NCBI GenBank assembly: GCA_963802355.1
Contig: CAWDIV010000021.1
Span: 62,001-126,000 of the forward strand
Direction of reading: 5' to 3'
Length of the DNA stretch: 64,000 bases
Source: SG8-41 sp963802355
GTDB lineage: Bacteria; Pseudomonadota; Gammaproteobacteria; Burkholderiales; SG8-41
This document shows, piece after piece, positions 38,390 to 47,127 of this stretch. The notes under the pieces were generated by a model that was not told the origin of the DNA, did not search any database, and worked only from the letters and a program-made list of their open reading frames with translations. Position numbers and translations under genes: made by a program. Position 1 is the stretch's first letter. Every line of letters starts with the position of its first letter.

Positions 38390-39164
38390 ATGAAAGCGAT
38401 CAGCAAGACGCCGTTTATCGAAGCGGTTCGCACTTGGGATGCGAAGCAAGTCGCTGGCACACTTCACGAGCGGCCGGAGTTCGTATCGATCCTTGACGAT
38501 GCGGGGAGAACGCTGCTTCACAATTGCGCCCGCCGACCCATTTCAAATGAAAACAACAGCGCAGCGTCAATCGCGACAGCCAATGTTCTTCTCAAGGCTG
38601 GGGTGCCCATTGACGCCGTAGAAGCGATAAAAGACGATGGCGAAATATTTCCCGCCACTGCATTGTGGTACGCACTCGCATGGGGTCGTAACAGACCGCT
38701 CGCGTCATTTCTCTTGAAGGCTGGGGCCGATCCAAGTCATTGTATGTTCGCATTGGTCTATGCGGACGATCTCGCGTCAGCAAAGCTTGTCCGCCGCTAC
38801 GGCGCAGAGGTCGATGAGGTCTTCGGCGGCGAAACTCCGCTCATATACGCGATGCGGCATCAACGCGCGAAATTTTCGGAGTGGCTTTTGAAGGAAGGAG
38901 CGAATCCAAACGCGCGCGATCGTCGCGGTCTAAGTGCAATGCACCACGCAGTTAGGCGACGCCTTTCCGGAATCGACGCTGAAAGCATTGCTCAAAGCCG
39001 GAGCGGACACCGGTGTGGTCGCGGCCGATGGTACGTCAGTCGCTCAACTTGCGACACGAGCGCAGCGGGCGCTCCTCCGAATCGATGTCGTCCCTACGAA
39101 GCAAACTGCGGCTAACAAACGGCTGGAGCCGACGCTTTCAAAGCAACGCGCGGCTCAGCCGTGA
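38390..39164 (+). CDS. Ankyrin-repeat protein, one frameshift; possible integron cassette gene
   Basis: From ATG 38390 the frame encodes ankyrin-like repeats: GRTLLHNCARRP, TANVLLKAGVPIDAV, ALWYALAWGRNRPLASFLLK, TPLIYAMRHQRAKFSEWLLK, then AMHHAV. Near 38950-38965 the sequence shifts frame and resumes with PESTLKALLKAGADTGV and ends at TGA 39162-39164 inside an attC-like hairpin. Base composition and lysine/threonine content are clearly lower in GC than the surrounding catabolic genes. Ankyrin repeats bind proteins; partner unknown. If the 39110-39173 site is a real attC, the gene is a cassette acquired through an integron. Confidence 0.65.
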
Positions 39165-39173
39165 CGTTTAGGC
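39110..39173 (+). other. attC-like (59-base element) recombination site, degenerate
   Basis: The sequence has the attC architecture: R'' GGCTAAC (39110-39116), L'' ACGGCTGGAGCCG (39119-39131), a variable middle with a small AAAGC hairpin, L' CGGCTCAGCCGT (39151-39162) and R' GTTTAGGC (39166-39173). L'' and L' pair perfectly except for one extra G (39125 or 39126), the position of the extrahelical base that fixes strand choice in real attC sites. R' deviates from GTTRRRY by an inserted T and R'' from the consensus by one base, so it may be inactive. No intI or second attC was found in the window. Confidence 0.5.
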
Positions 39174-39314
39174 GTTTGCCGAAATGACGGCGTTAAGCTC
39201 ACCGAGGCTTACACATACGATCAGCTGGCGCAGACCCCCCAGCTGACTATCAAGTCCTTCGAACAGGTGTCCGTCCTGCTGTCGCGTCAGATTTTCTCGG
39301 ACTTGAAGCAGTAG
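39174..39314 (+). other. C-terminal remnant of an unrecognised gene directly after the attC-like site
   Basis: From the R' end at 39174 an open frame of 46 codons runs to TAG 39312-39314: GVKLTEAYTYDQLAQTPQLT then IKSFEQVSVLLSRQIFSDLK. It has the codon pattern of a real protein C-terminus but no start codon, consistent with a gene whose 5' part was displaced when the cassette inserted. I do not recognise the family. Confidence 0.35.
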
Positions 39315-39318
39315 TCAC

Positions 39319-39789
39319 TCACGATTCGTAATGCGACCCAAAGCTCACGCCGTCCATCTTCGCCAGCTCTTCCAGCTCGATGTATGACCGCTTGGTTTCG
39401 CGGTCCACCGTGAACTGCATGCGCTTGTGGCCCTCCAGCGTGGCGCGTATGGACAATAGCTGCAGGCCGTTCGGCCCGACCTGCCATTCATGCGAGCCGG
39501 CGATTCCCGGGGGCGCGTAGATCGCGGATCCGGGACCGACTTCGTATTCCCTGCCGTTGTAATCCCGAACGGTGGCGCTGCCCGCCATCACGTAATAGAA
39601 GACTTCGATCGCGTGCCAATGCAGCTCTTCATGCGTGCCCGCCTTGAACGTGGCCACCGCCACGCGGATCCGTTCGCTGGGGAACTCGGGAACCCCCACC
39701 AGCGGCTGCAATACCTGCCCCTCGACCACCCCGGGCAGCTCTTTCACCTGTGCTTTGTTGATGACGCGCAGCGTCGATGCCAGCTCCAT
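39319..39789 (-). CDS. Cupin-domain protein
   Basis: A 156-residue single-cupin protein. The metal motif is ELHWHAIEVFYYVMAG (His-x-His and Glu) and the second motif is PGIAGSHEWQVG with a His. These are cupin motifs 1 and 2, which bind a metal ion. Such small cupins act as dioxygenases, isomerases or sensors; no partner genes help. The stop codon is only four bases from the fragment ending at 39314 on the other strand. Confidence 0.85.
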   Translation of the reverse strand: MELASTLRVINKAQVKELPGVVEGQVLQPLVGVPEFPSERIRVAVATFKAGTHEELHWHAIEVFYYVMAGSATVRDYNGREYEVGPGSAIYAPPGIAGSHEWQVGPNGLQLLSIRATLEGHKRMQFTVDRETKRSYIELEELAKMDGVSFGSHYES

Positions 39790-40090
39790 CTCGACTTCTC
39801 CAGTTTGATCTATCGAGCTTTACGCAACTTCGTTACCGACTTTACAAGCCGCTTTTGGGCAAAGGATTGTGTTGCGGAGCGTGCGGCAATTCAATTTAGG
39901 GGTCAAGTATGAGCACCGCGCTCGTTCCAAAAAATTAGGGCGATGAATTTAATAGTGGGCGTAGGCCTGAAGACCGATACTCGTTAGGACCTCTGGGGTA
40001 TGTGCCACGCAGGCCGAATGCGGAAGAATCTGATCCACAGGTTGCCGGGTTTCCGAGCAGCCATGACCGCAGACAGAACCGGAGATTCAG
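39790..40090. other. Intergenic, no feature recognised
   Basis: About 300 nt between the cupin gene and the small membrane protein gene. No gene or structured repeat seen. A GGAGATTCAG ribosome-binding site for the next gene is at its right end. Confidence 0.5.
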
Positions 40091-40300
40091 ATGCTCAACA
40101 AAGCCAGCACGATTCCGCCACGCGAGATGGCGAAGTGGTACATCTATGCCCTCGTACTCGTGGCACCGGGCTCATTTGTCGTCCTGCCGCTCTTATGGCT
40201 TGCCCGGCACTGGCATCGCGCACCGCGCGCTGACCGCCGTGCCCACTGGGGGCCATACCGGCGCACCAGGAACCACGGAAGCGCGACGGTGACGTCGTAA
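40091..40300 (+). CDS. Small membrane protein, paralogue of 41220-41474
   Basis: A 69-residue product from ATG 40091 preceded by GGAGATT. The core PPREMAKWYIYALVLVAPGS, then FVVLPLLWLARHWHRAPRA, has one transmembrane helix and a basic tail. The product at 41220 has the same plan (SPRQIAKWCGYVALAAAPGS, FLVLPLWLLHRHLASRA), so the two are paralogues separated by an HNH nuclease gene. Function unknown. Confidence 0.65.
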   Translation: MLNKASTIPPREMAKWYIYALVLVAPGSFVVLPLLWLARHWHRAPRADRRAHWGPYRRTRNHGSATVTS

Positions 40301-40502
40301 CGTAGTATCGACCCGAAGGCTGAAAACGCGTCGGCATGGGCCTACAGAAAAACGCTTTCCCTTCCGTAGCCTGCGGGCCCTTCCCTGGCATTGTCGTGCT
40401 GCCGCGACGGGCGCGGCCATCCTTCAGACAAACGTTCTCTGCATACCGGCGGGAAGCTGGGGCCTTTGGCCGACGGATTCTGCTCGACTAGAATAGTCGC
40501 GC

Positions 40503-40886
40503 ATGACGCCCAAGAAATCCCAACCTGGTAATGCCCGGCTGGATCGGGTCGTCGCCGAGGCGAGGCGCGCGCGCGAGCAACGCGAGGGCGATTATCGCGA
40601 GCAGGCGCTGAAGATGTATCCCTGGGTCTGCGGTCGCTGCGCACGGGAATTCACCCGCGTGAATCTGCAGCTGCTCGAAGTCCATCATCGGGACCACAAT
40701 CACGACAACAACCCGCCGGACGGCAGCAACTGGGAGTTGCTCTGTACTTACTGTCATGAGAACGAGCACCGGCGGTTTCTGGATAGCTCCGGTGCCGGCG
40801 GGCAGGTCTCCGATGGCGAGCAATCGCGCGCAAAGTACCGGCCGTTTGCGGATCTCGAAGCGCTGTTGAAGAACAAAAAGGACTAG
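40503..40886 (+). CDS. YajD-like HNH nuclease family protein
   Basis: A 127-residue protein. N-terminal basic helix, then CGRCAREF, LEVHHRDHNHDNNPPDGSNW and ELLCTYCHENEH: the Cys pairs bind structural zinc and HHRDHNHDNN is the HNH active-site block. This is the YajD family of small HNH proteins found in many proteobacteria. Tail KYRPFADLEALLKNKKD fits. Its neighbours on both sides are the two paralogous small membrane proteins, an arrangement I do not recognise from known systems. Confidence 0.85.
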   Translation: MTPKKSQPGNARLDRVVAEARRAREQREGDYREQALKMYPWVCGRCAREFTRVNLQLLEVHHRDHNHDNNPPDGSNWELLCTYCHENEHRRFLDSSGAGGQVSDGEQSRAKYRPFADLEALLKNKKD

Positions 40887-41219
40887 GAAAACCGCTGAAA
40901 AAGCGTCAGTGTCGTTGCGGATTCACCGGCGGCCGTCGGCGCTGCCAGACAGTGCAGCGTTGGCGCTCGGTCGCGGTCGGACTGCACGGCTGACAAAGTA
41001 GATATCCGGGGTCCGCTCCCTTGATGTTTTAACCTTTTGATTTCCTTAGACTGTATTCAACGCAGGGCGGCGGTAAGACTCCCCTGCGGCAGAGGCGGCA
41101 GCTCGCCCACGCCGCTCGCACGAGCTTGCGATCGTTCTTGGCTGATGCCATTGGGCTCTGGCATCGATCTTGCTGCTCTGTCGTTTCCAACAGCTTGTAT
41201 CACCGCAAGAAAGAAACAA
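40887..41219. other. Intergenic, no gene recognised
   Basis: 333 nt. Some GC-rich inverted pieces are seen (for example CGGCGG and CAGAGGCGGCAG), but no consistent repeat unit. No tRNA-like structure found. Confidence 0.45.
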
Positions 41220-41474
41220 ATGGCAAAATCGCCGCGCCAGATAGCGAAATGGTGTGGATACGTAGCGCTAGCGGCGGCACCCGGTTCATTTCTCGTGTTG
41301 CCGCTGTGGCTGCTTCACCGACACTTGGCGTCACGAGCTGCATGGCGGGCACGCCCGCCGCACCCGTCGCTTTCCGAACCCAGCTCATCCTTGAAGCCGC
41401 AGCGTGAAATCCGCGAGAACGCGAATGAAGTAAAGAGCTCCGACGCAATGGTCGGCAAGGACGCTAGAGTCTGA
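41220..41474 (+). CDS. Small membrane protein, paralogue of 40091-40300
   Basis: 84 residues from the ATG at 41220; upstream frames to 41037 look non-coding. Core SPRQIAKWCGYVALAAAPGS / FLVLPLWLLHRHLASRA and a longer polar tail. The transmembrane segment and the PGS-LPL signature are shared with the 40091 gene. The stop codon lies in the heptamer array that follows. Confidence 0.6.
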   Translation: MAKSPRQIAKWCGYVALAAAPGSFLVLPLWLLHRHLASRAAWRARPPHPSLSEPSSSLKPQREIRENANEVKSSDAMVGKDARV

Positions 41475-41542
41475 TGACGAAGTGACGGAGTGAGCAGTCA
41501 TCCCTCATCCCTCGTCCCGCCCTCCCTCATCCCTCATCCCTA
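41472..41542. repeat. Mixed heptamer array: GTGACGA-type and TCATCCC-type units
   Basis: Starts inside the stop of the small membrane protein gene with TGATGACGA, AGTGACGG, AGTGAGC, then TCATCCC-TCATCCC-TCGTCCC, CCCTCCC and TCATCCC-TCATCCC, ending exactly at the TAG stop (41540-41542) of the convergent SnoaL-like gene. The two half-arrays are partly inverted to each other. It forms the whole spacer between the two convergent genes. Confidence 0.85.
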
Positions 41543-42493
41543 TCCGAGCAGCAGGTTCGGCGCACCGAGTTGCAGCAGCATCCCCATCTCGTCGGCGAAG
41601 GTCCAGCTTTCGTTCCACTGGCCGTCGCTGAATTTCATGAGCGAGACGACGGGGACGCCGACGCGCTTGCCGGTCGGCGGCAGGCCGCAGAGGGTTTCCT
41701 TGTGCGTGCCGCTGGTGCTGAAACGCATCCATACCTGGTCGCCCTCCGCCATGAGGACGTCTATCCTGTCGCGCCGGTCCGGAATCGCAGTGTCCAGTCC
41801 CAGATCACGCAAGCCACGTGCCTGGCAGTAAGCGCGCATGTGCAGAAAACCGAAACGCTGCACACGGTGATCGGCGGCCTGGTCTGCCCTTGACCGCGTG
41901 GCTCCTCTGGAACGGGCCACGATGAATTTTCTGCGGTCCCGCTCCGAGGCCGTAGGCTGGGACGCCAGCCGCTGGGCGTATGCATCGGCATCATCTCCCG
42001 TAGTCGGCAACGGCGGCGCGATGATCTGCCCGTCCTTGCGCGGCGGCATTTTCGCGCCGAGTTGCTGCAGCAGCGCCGTTTCATCCATCATGAACCAGCC
42101 TTCGACCATCTGGCCGTTGACGATGCGCAGCAGCGCGACCTCATAAACGTCGATCTTCTTTCCGGTCGGAGGAATGCCGAATAAATTTCCGGTGTGCGTG
42201 CCGGTGACGCGAAACAGCAGCCCGACCCTGCCGCCCTCGGCAATGACTTCCTCGATGGTATCCACGCGGTCGGGAATGGCGGGACGCAGGTACATGCCGG
42301 GGTGCGGGAAATCCTGGTCCCGGGCATTGCTGGCGAGATGGAAGTTACCGCCCCGCAACCGGTCGTAGTTGGGCGCGAGAACTTCCTTCTCCACCTGGGA
42401 CATTTCTTGGGTGCCCTGCGACTTCTTGAACCGCAGCGCTACCGCTACGTTGCGCGCCAGCGCGGCATTTCTGTTCGGGTCGGCGTGGTTCAT
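41540..42493 (-). CDS. Tandem SnoaL-like (NTF2-fold) protein
   Basis: 317 residues from the ATG at 42493. Two SnoaL-like ester-cyclase domains are visible: VGLLFRVTGTHTGNLFGIPP / TGKKIDVYEVALLRI in the first, and VWMRFSTSGTHKETLCGLPP / TGKRVGVPVVSLMKFSDGQW in the second. The central linker is Arg-rich. SnoaL-like proteins include polyketide cyclases and many proteins that act on small molecules. The stop codon coincides with the end of the heptamer array. Confidence 0.85.
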   Translation of the reverse strand: MNHADPNRNAALARNVAVALRFKKSQGTQEMSQVEKEVLAPNYDRLRGGNFHLASNARDQDFPHPGMYLRPAIPDRVDTIEEVIAEGGRVGLLFRVTGTHTGNLFGIPPTGKKIDVYEVALLRIVNGQMVEGWFMMDETALLQQLGAKMPPRKDGQIIAPPLPTTGDDADAYAQRLASQPTASERDRRKFIVARSRGATRSRADQAADHRVQRFGFLHMRAYCQARGLRDLGLDTAIPDRRDRIDVLMAEGDQVWMRFSTSGTHKETLCGLPPTGKRVGVPVVSLMKFSDGQWNESWTFADEMGMLLQLGAPNLLLG

Positions 42494-42598
42494 GGTGTTC
42501 GTTCCAGCAGCTTGCCGGACTTTGCCCGGCAAGCTGCTAAATTGACCGACAGTTGCGACCGTTGCTGTCGTCCCGAATCGGTTCTAGGCGGACAATAC

Positions 42599-42690
42599 CC
42601 CATTTCAGCCTGTCGGCTCGACGATATCCAAGCGCGACTAAGATGCAGACACACCGATCGTTCATGGCATCGAATCCGACAGGCTGCTGC
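42599..42690. repeat. 92-bp palindromic intergenic element, copy 2
   Basis: Core 42606-42686 with inverted ends CAGCCTGTCGG and CCGACAGGCTG; same length, edges and interior blocks as the copy at 22121-22212. It lies at the 3' end of the CBS gene, whose stop codon (42690-42692) overlaps the edge. Confidence 0.8.
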
Positions 42691-43103
42691 TAGGCAAGAA
42701 TGTCGCGGCCCTGCTCCTGGCGCAGCAGCTCGTAGACGAAATCTTCCAGCTCCGGGCCGAGCGCGTCACGGGCGGAAATTATCCCGATGGGCCGACCATC
42801 TTCCACCACCGGCACGTGCCGAAAACCGCCCTCGTACATGATGTGCAGCGCGTCGGCAAACGGCTTGTCCGGATGTATGGTTTGCGGGTTACGAGTCATG
42901 ACCTCTGCGAGCCGGACGGTTTGCGGGTCGCGGCCTTCCGCGACGATACGAAAAAGCGCGTCTCGCTCGGTGAAAATACCGATGAGCTTCCCCTCTTCCA
43001 CCACAGCTACCGCGCCGACGCGCTTCTCTCTCATGAGGCGCGCGGCCTCGCTCACCGTGATGGCGCCCGGAGAGGAAGCGACCTCACGCTGCTCGATGAT
43101 CAT
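42690..43103 (-). CDS. Two-CBS-domain regulatory protein
   Basis: 137 residues from ATG 43103. Two CBS domains in tandem: ITVSEAARLMREKRVGAVAV with IGIFTERDALFRIV, and MTRNPQTIHPDKPFADALHI with RHVPVVEDGRPIGIISARDA. Such stand-alone pairs sense adenine nucleotides and modulate partner enzymes. Upstream in-frame starts to 43307 have no support. Confidence 0.85.
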   Translation of the reverse strand: MIIEQREVASSPGAITVSEAARLMREKRVGAVAVVEEGKLIGIFTERDALFRIVAEGRDPQTVRLAEVMTRNPQTIHPDKPFADALHIMYEGGFRHVPVVEDGRPIGIISARDALGPELEDFVYELLRQEQGRDILA

Positions 43104-43258
43104 TCTGATGGAACGGTATGGAATGGCAGGCCTCGATCGCAAAGAATTGACAGCATCCCCGCACTCGCCAAGCATGCTACGCCCGGAACAAACGAAAGGC
43201 AAAGCCCTTACTGCATCGGTTATGGACGGCCGATGGAGGCGCAAGCCGTTATACATAT

Positions 43259-43327
43259 AGTGAAGCAGTGAAGTAGTGAAGCGGTGAAGTGGCTTCACTT
43301 TCTTCACCTCTTCACTTCTTCACTTCA
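43259..43327. repeat. Inverted heptamer array, AGTGAAG units
   Basis: Left arm 43259-43292: AGTGAAG-C repeated about five times. Right arm 43293-43327 is the inverse (CTTCACTTTCTTCACCTCTTCACTTC). The arms are adjacent, so the array is a near-perfect hairpin. It contains the stop codon (43320-43322) of the tctC gene, so the last codons of that gene are made of the repeat. Confidence 0.85.
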
Positions 43328-44333
43328 ACAGCCCCAGATCGCCGAGGACCGTCTTGAGCGGCCCGGCGAGATCGTCCATGTACTTGCGCGCTTCGCGGCC
43401 GCTCATGAGTTGCCGCTCGAGCTGGTTGCCGTCCACGTATGCCCGCCAGCTCTCGTCCCGATCCAGCCCGGCGAGTACGCCTTCCCAGTAGGCGACCTGC
43501 CCTGCGTTCAGTCCCGGGGCGCCGATGAAGCCCCGGTAATTCGAGAAATCGACGTCCGCTCCGAGCTCTCGCCACGTTGGAAACTGCGCCATCTCCCCGC
43601 TGAGACGGCGCGGCGAGGTGACGCCGAGAACCCGCACCTTGCCGGCCTTGAGTTGCGTCGTCGCCGCAGTCATGCTCGTTACCGCGACATCCACGTGGCC
43701 GCCGAGCGTGGCGGTCATCACCTTACCCGCCGAATCGAACACCACCGTCCGCACCCGCTTGACGTCGACGCCGGCGGTCCTGAACACCAGCCCTGCGGCG
43801 ATGTGGTTCGCACCACCCGCCACCGAGGACACCGAGATGCTCGCCGCGCTCGGATCCTTGTTGAGCCGCGCGAGCAGATCCCTGCCGTCCTTGATAGGTG
43901 AGTCCACCCTTACCGACAGCGCGATGTACTCGTGGAACAGGATACCGAGCGATGTGAAGTCGCGGTAACTCCAGGTCGTCGTGCCCGTGAGATGGCCTGC
44001 GGACAGATTGATGTTGGATGCCATGATGAAATGCCCGTCGCCTTGCCGCTGGCTCAGAAAATTCCAGGCGATCGTATTTCCACCGCCGACCCGGTTCACG
44101 ACATTGGTCGGGACTTCGACCAGGCGCTTTTCCTGCCAGATCTTCTGAATGTAGCGCGCCATGCTGTCGGGGCTGCTGCCGGCCGCTGACCCTATGATGA
44201 CCTCCACCGGCTGCTGGGGCTTCCAGGCCTGGGCCGGCGCCGCGCCCGGCGCGACAAGCAGCGCCGCGGCGGCACATACTCCTGATGAAAAAAGGGACCA
44301 CGCCCCGTTGAATTGGAGTCGATAGGCTGCCAT
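43320..44333 (-). CDS. Bug/TctC-family periplasmic solute receptor
   Basis: 337 residues from ATG 44333, which follows GAGGAGGAGAC. Signal peptide (SLFSSGVCAAAALLVAPG, cut after PAQA). Family segments are WKPQQPVEVIIGSAAGSSPD, VNRVGGGNTIAWNFLSQRQG and a conserved VAGGANHIAAGLVF block. It differs from other members by an insert-rich N-lobe; the PDSMARYIQKIWQEK segment replaces the usual. Its C-terminal codons lie in the heptamer array. Close to the extradiol dioxygenase gene on the opposite strand, so an aromatic acid ligand is conceivable. Confidence 0.88.
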   Translation of the reverse strand: MAAYRLQFNGAWSLFSSGVCAAAALLVAPGAAPAQAWKPQQPVEVIIGSAAGSSPDSMARYIQKIWQEKRLVEVPTNVVNRVGGGNTIAWNFLSQRQGDGHFIMASNINLSAGHLTGTTTWSYRDFTSLGILFHEYIALSVRVDSPIKDGRDLLARLNKDPSAASISVSSVAGGANHIAAGLVFRTAGVDVKRVRTVVFDSAGKVMTATLGGHVDVAVTSMTAATTQLKAGKVRVLGVTSPRRLSGEMAQFPTWRELGADVDFSNYRGFIGAPGLNAGQVAYWEGVLAGLDRDESWRAYVDGNQLERQLMSGREARKYMDDLAGPLKTVLGDLGLLK

Positions 44334-44696
44334 GTCTCCTCCTCGATTGTTATGGTCGTGGACGCGGTCGCCGCCGCGCCATCGCCAGTTTATCGCGCCC
44401 GCCGCGTGAGTGGCCGCCCCGTGAACGCGCCGCGCAAGGTCTGAGCGGTTTCCGCTCAACGACGGCGTAAAATCCGGCAACAGTAAGGACGGCGGGGAAC
44501 GGGCAAAAAGTAGTGGCGGGGCGCGGGCCCCTTCCTGCAAATTCGCTAGGGCCCTTCCCGCGCCCCCCACGCCCCCCGTCACGGAGTAGAACGGGAAGCG
44601 CATTCTCCGTCATTTTTTTGGAGCCTTCCCGCTCCCCCCGTCGTAGGTGGATGTCCCACTAAACGGGAAGCAGCCGACGCGAAAAGGAGATGAGTC
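44334..44696. other. Intergenic region with two G/C-rich repeat copies
   Basis: 363 nt between the divergent tctC and ligB genes. On the minus strand two copies of a GACGGGGGG ... GCGGGAAGG repeat lie at 44551-44584 and 44620-44644; the same unit occurs at 5135-5172. An AACGGGAAG direct repeat is at 44590-44598 and 44664-44672. No gene seen. The ligB ribosome-binding site AAAAGGAG is at 44682-44689. Confidence 0.55.
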
Positions 44697-45769
44697 ATGG
44701 GCCAGATACTCGGTCTCGGCATTACGCACTATCCCAATCTTTCGTCCACGGGAAACATGAGCGGGCGCATCCTCAAGTGCCTGGAGGATCCGGCTCTCGC
44801 AGAACAGTTCCGTTCGGTGGAAAACTGGCACCCCACCATGCGCGAGCAATGGGGCAACGACCAGGGGCAGGCACACTCCGACCGGCACCGCCAGGACCTG
44901 ATCGCCCAGTTCCGCAAGATCCGCGCTGAGCTCGATGCCTTCAACCCCGATTTCGTGCTCATCTGGGGGGACGACCAGGACGAAAACTTCCGCGAGGATT
45001 GCGTGCCCGCCTTCTCCATCCTTGCGTACGACTCGGTGGACATCCAGCCGTGGAAAGGCTACCGCCGCGGCCGCAACGCGTGGGACGAGCCCGAAGAGCA
45101 GACCTTCACGGTAAAGGGCCACCGTGCTGGCGGCAAGTACCTGGCGACCGCCCTGCTGCAGGAAGGCATCGACGTGGCCTATGCCTACAAGCCGCTGCAC
45201 CGTCCGCTGGGTCACGCCTTCGCGAACTCGGTGCTCTATCTCGATTACGACCGCAAAGGCTTTCCTTATCCGGTGGTGCCCTTCGCCGTGAACGCGTACG
45301 GGCGCTGGCTGATCGCAGCCAATGGCTCGCCCATGTCGCCGTCGGCAGCCGCGCGGCTATCGGGAGGAGAGATCGACCTTGACCCGCCCGCGCCGCAGCC
45401 GTGGCGCTGCTTCCAGGTGGGCGGCGCAATTGCCCGTGCGCTACAACGCAGCCCCTGGCGCGTGGCGATCATCGCTTCGTCGAGCTGGAGCCATTCGTTC
45501 CTGGTGCGGAAGCACTCGGGGTTGTTCCCGGACGTCGAGGCGGACAAGCGCTACTACGAAGCGCTGAAGAACGGCGACTGGGAGCTGTGGCGCAACACCA
45601 CGCTCGAAGAGGTGGAGGACCGCGGGCACCATGAGCTGCTCAACTGGTTCTGCCTCGCCGGCGCGATGCACGAGCTGGGGCGCGCCGGGCCCGACAATCG
45701 GTGTTTCTCGAGTCGTGGATCACCAACTCCGATAAGGTGTTCGCCGTCTTCCGGCCGAACAAACTTTGA
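44697..45769 (+). CDS. LigB-type extradiol ring-cleavage dioxygenase, frameshift near the C-terminus
   Basis: The frame from ATG 44697 shows the class III extradiol features: GITHYPNLSS with a metal His, WGDDQDENFREDCVPAF, HRPLGHAFANSVLYLDYD and IIASSSWSHSFLVRKHSGLF. Near 45690, in GCGCCGGGCCC, the frame breaks; the other frame gives the expected tail (SVFLESWITNSDKVFAVFRP, ending NKL) to the TGA at 45767-45769. One base corrects it. Related enzymes open gallate, protocatechuate or 2,3-dihydroxyphenylpropionate rings. No ferredoxin or hydroxylase genes are adjacent. Confidence 0.85.
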
Positions 45770-45905
45770 ACACCGGCGGAAACGCAGAGTCTCACATCGG
45801 TGAGCCAATGCCGGCATCGAGAACACGCTAGCAATTCCGCCGCGCGTGGCTGACGGAAGGTACGAAATTTGCAGTTCCGTCGCTAACCCTATCTAAGGAG
45901 CAACC

Positions 45906-46415
45906 ATGGAAAGGATCGAGAAGACGATCGACGTCGACGCCCCCCTCCGGGCCGTTTACAACCAGTGGACGCAGTTCGAGGAGTTCCCACGCTTCATGGT
46001 GGGCGTCATGTCAGTCAAGCAGCTCGACGATACCCACGTGCACTGGCACGCGGAGATCTGGGGCAAGGACAAGGAATGGGACGCCGAGATCACGGAGCAG
46101 GAGCCCGACAAGCGCATTTCCTGGCGGAGTATCTCCGGGGCGAAGAACGCCGGCACCGTACGGTTCGAACCGCTCGGCCCGGACCGCACCCGGGTGCATC
46201 TCGCCATGGCGTATGAGCCGGAAGGACCGGCAGAAAACGTCGGCGGTGCGCTCGGCATACTCAGCGTGCGTGTGCAAAACACCCTGGAAGACTTCAAGAA
46301 ATTCATCGAGCAGCGCGGCCGGGAAACCGGCGGCTGGCGCGGCGAAATCCATCACGGGCAAAAGCAAGGCGCGCAGCCCGCTGGCCGTTCGAATCGGGAT
46401 AGCGGCAGGATATAA
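45906..46415 (+). CDS. SRPBCC-family protein
   Basis: A 169-residue product after CTAAGGAGC. KTIDVDAPLRAVYNQWTQFE / EFPRFMVGVMSVKQLDDTHV is the conserved cyclase/START-like beginning, then ITEQEPDKRISWRSISGAKN and VHLAMAYEPEG. This is the SRPBCC branch of polyketide cyclase/COQ10-like proteins, often stress-induced. The C-terminal 30 residues are a charged, disordered tail. Confidence 0.88.
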   Translation: MERIEKTIDVDAPLRAVYNQWTQFEEFPRFMVGVMSVKQLDDTHVHWHAEIWGKDKEWDAEITEQEPDKRISWRSISGAKNAGTVRFEPLGPDRTRVHLAMAYEPEGPAENVGGALGILSVRVQNTLEDFKKFIEQRGRETGGWRGEIHHGQKQGAQPAGRSNRDSGRI

Positions 46416-46518
46416 TTCCGATTTGATCGGCGGTGAACGGTGACGATCGGCGATGCCATCGTGATGCATTCCCTTCCCCCGCGCCCCGGCGCGTCACACG
46501 AGTCACGGTTTCGCGTGT

Positions 46519-47127
46519 TTATTGAATCAACCCTTCCGCCTTCATCGCCTCCTGCACCTTGGGGCGCGCGGCGACGCGGTCGACATAGGCCTTCAGATTC
46601 GGCCACCTGGCCAGATCGATGTCGACGCGACCTGACCACCTCAGCACGGTGAAGAGGTAGGCGTCGGCCACCGTGAACTTGTCACCCATGAGGTACCGGC
46701 GCCCGCCGAGCTGTTTGTCGAGCCAGTCGAAGCGCTTGCCAAGGTTCTCCTTCGAGATCGCCTTGTAGGCGTCGGGCGTGGTCGGCCGGAAGATCGGGCC
46801 GAAGCTCTTGTGCAGCTCGGAAGTGATGAAGTTAAGCCATTCCTGCACGCGGTAGCGCTCGGGCGTGCCGGCCGGCGGGACCAGTCCCGAGCCGGGCTTC
46901 TGGTCGGCGATGTACTGCACGATGACCGGGCCCTCGGTCAGCCGCTCGCCATTGTCGAATTCCAGGACCGGCACCTGCCCTTTGGGGTTGATGGTCCAGT
47001 AGTCGGTGCCGGATTTGGTTTTCTTTTCCTGGTTGTTGACCTGCTCGAGGTCGAACGTCGAGCCCGACTCGCGCAGCACGATGTGGGGCGAAAGCGAGCA
47101 TGCGCCGGGGGCGAAATAAAGCTTCAT
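46519..47127 (-). CDS. Glutathione S-transferase, beta class-like
   Basis: 202 residues from ATG 47127 after ACAGGAG. N-terminal thioredoxin domain has KLYFAPGACSLSPHIVLRES, the Cys10 motif of beta-class GSTs, then NPKGQVPVLEFDNGERLTEG with the cis-Pro that binds glutathione. The helical domain is complete. The enzyme probably conjugates or isomerises aromatic or chlorinated compounds. Stands alone between SRPBCC and parE. Confidence 0.88.
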   Translation of the reverse strand: MKLYFAPGACSLSPHIVLRESGSTFDLEQVNNQEKKTKSGTDYWTINPKGQVPVLEFDNGERLTEGPVIVQYIADQKPGSGLVPPAGTPERYRVQEWLNFITSELHKSFGPIFRPTTPDAYKAISKENLGKRFDWLDKQLGGRRYLMGDKFTVADAYLFTVLRWSGRVDIDLARWPNLKAYVDRVAARPKVQEAMKAEGLIQ

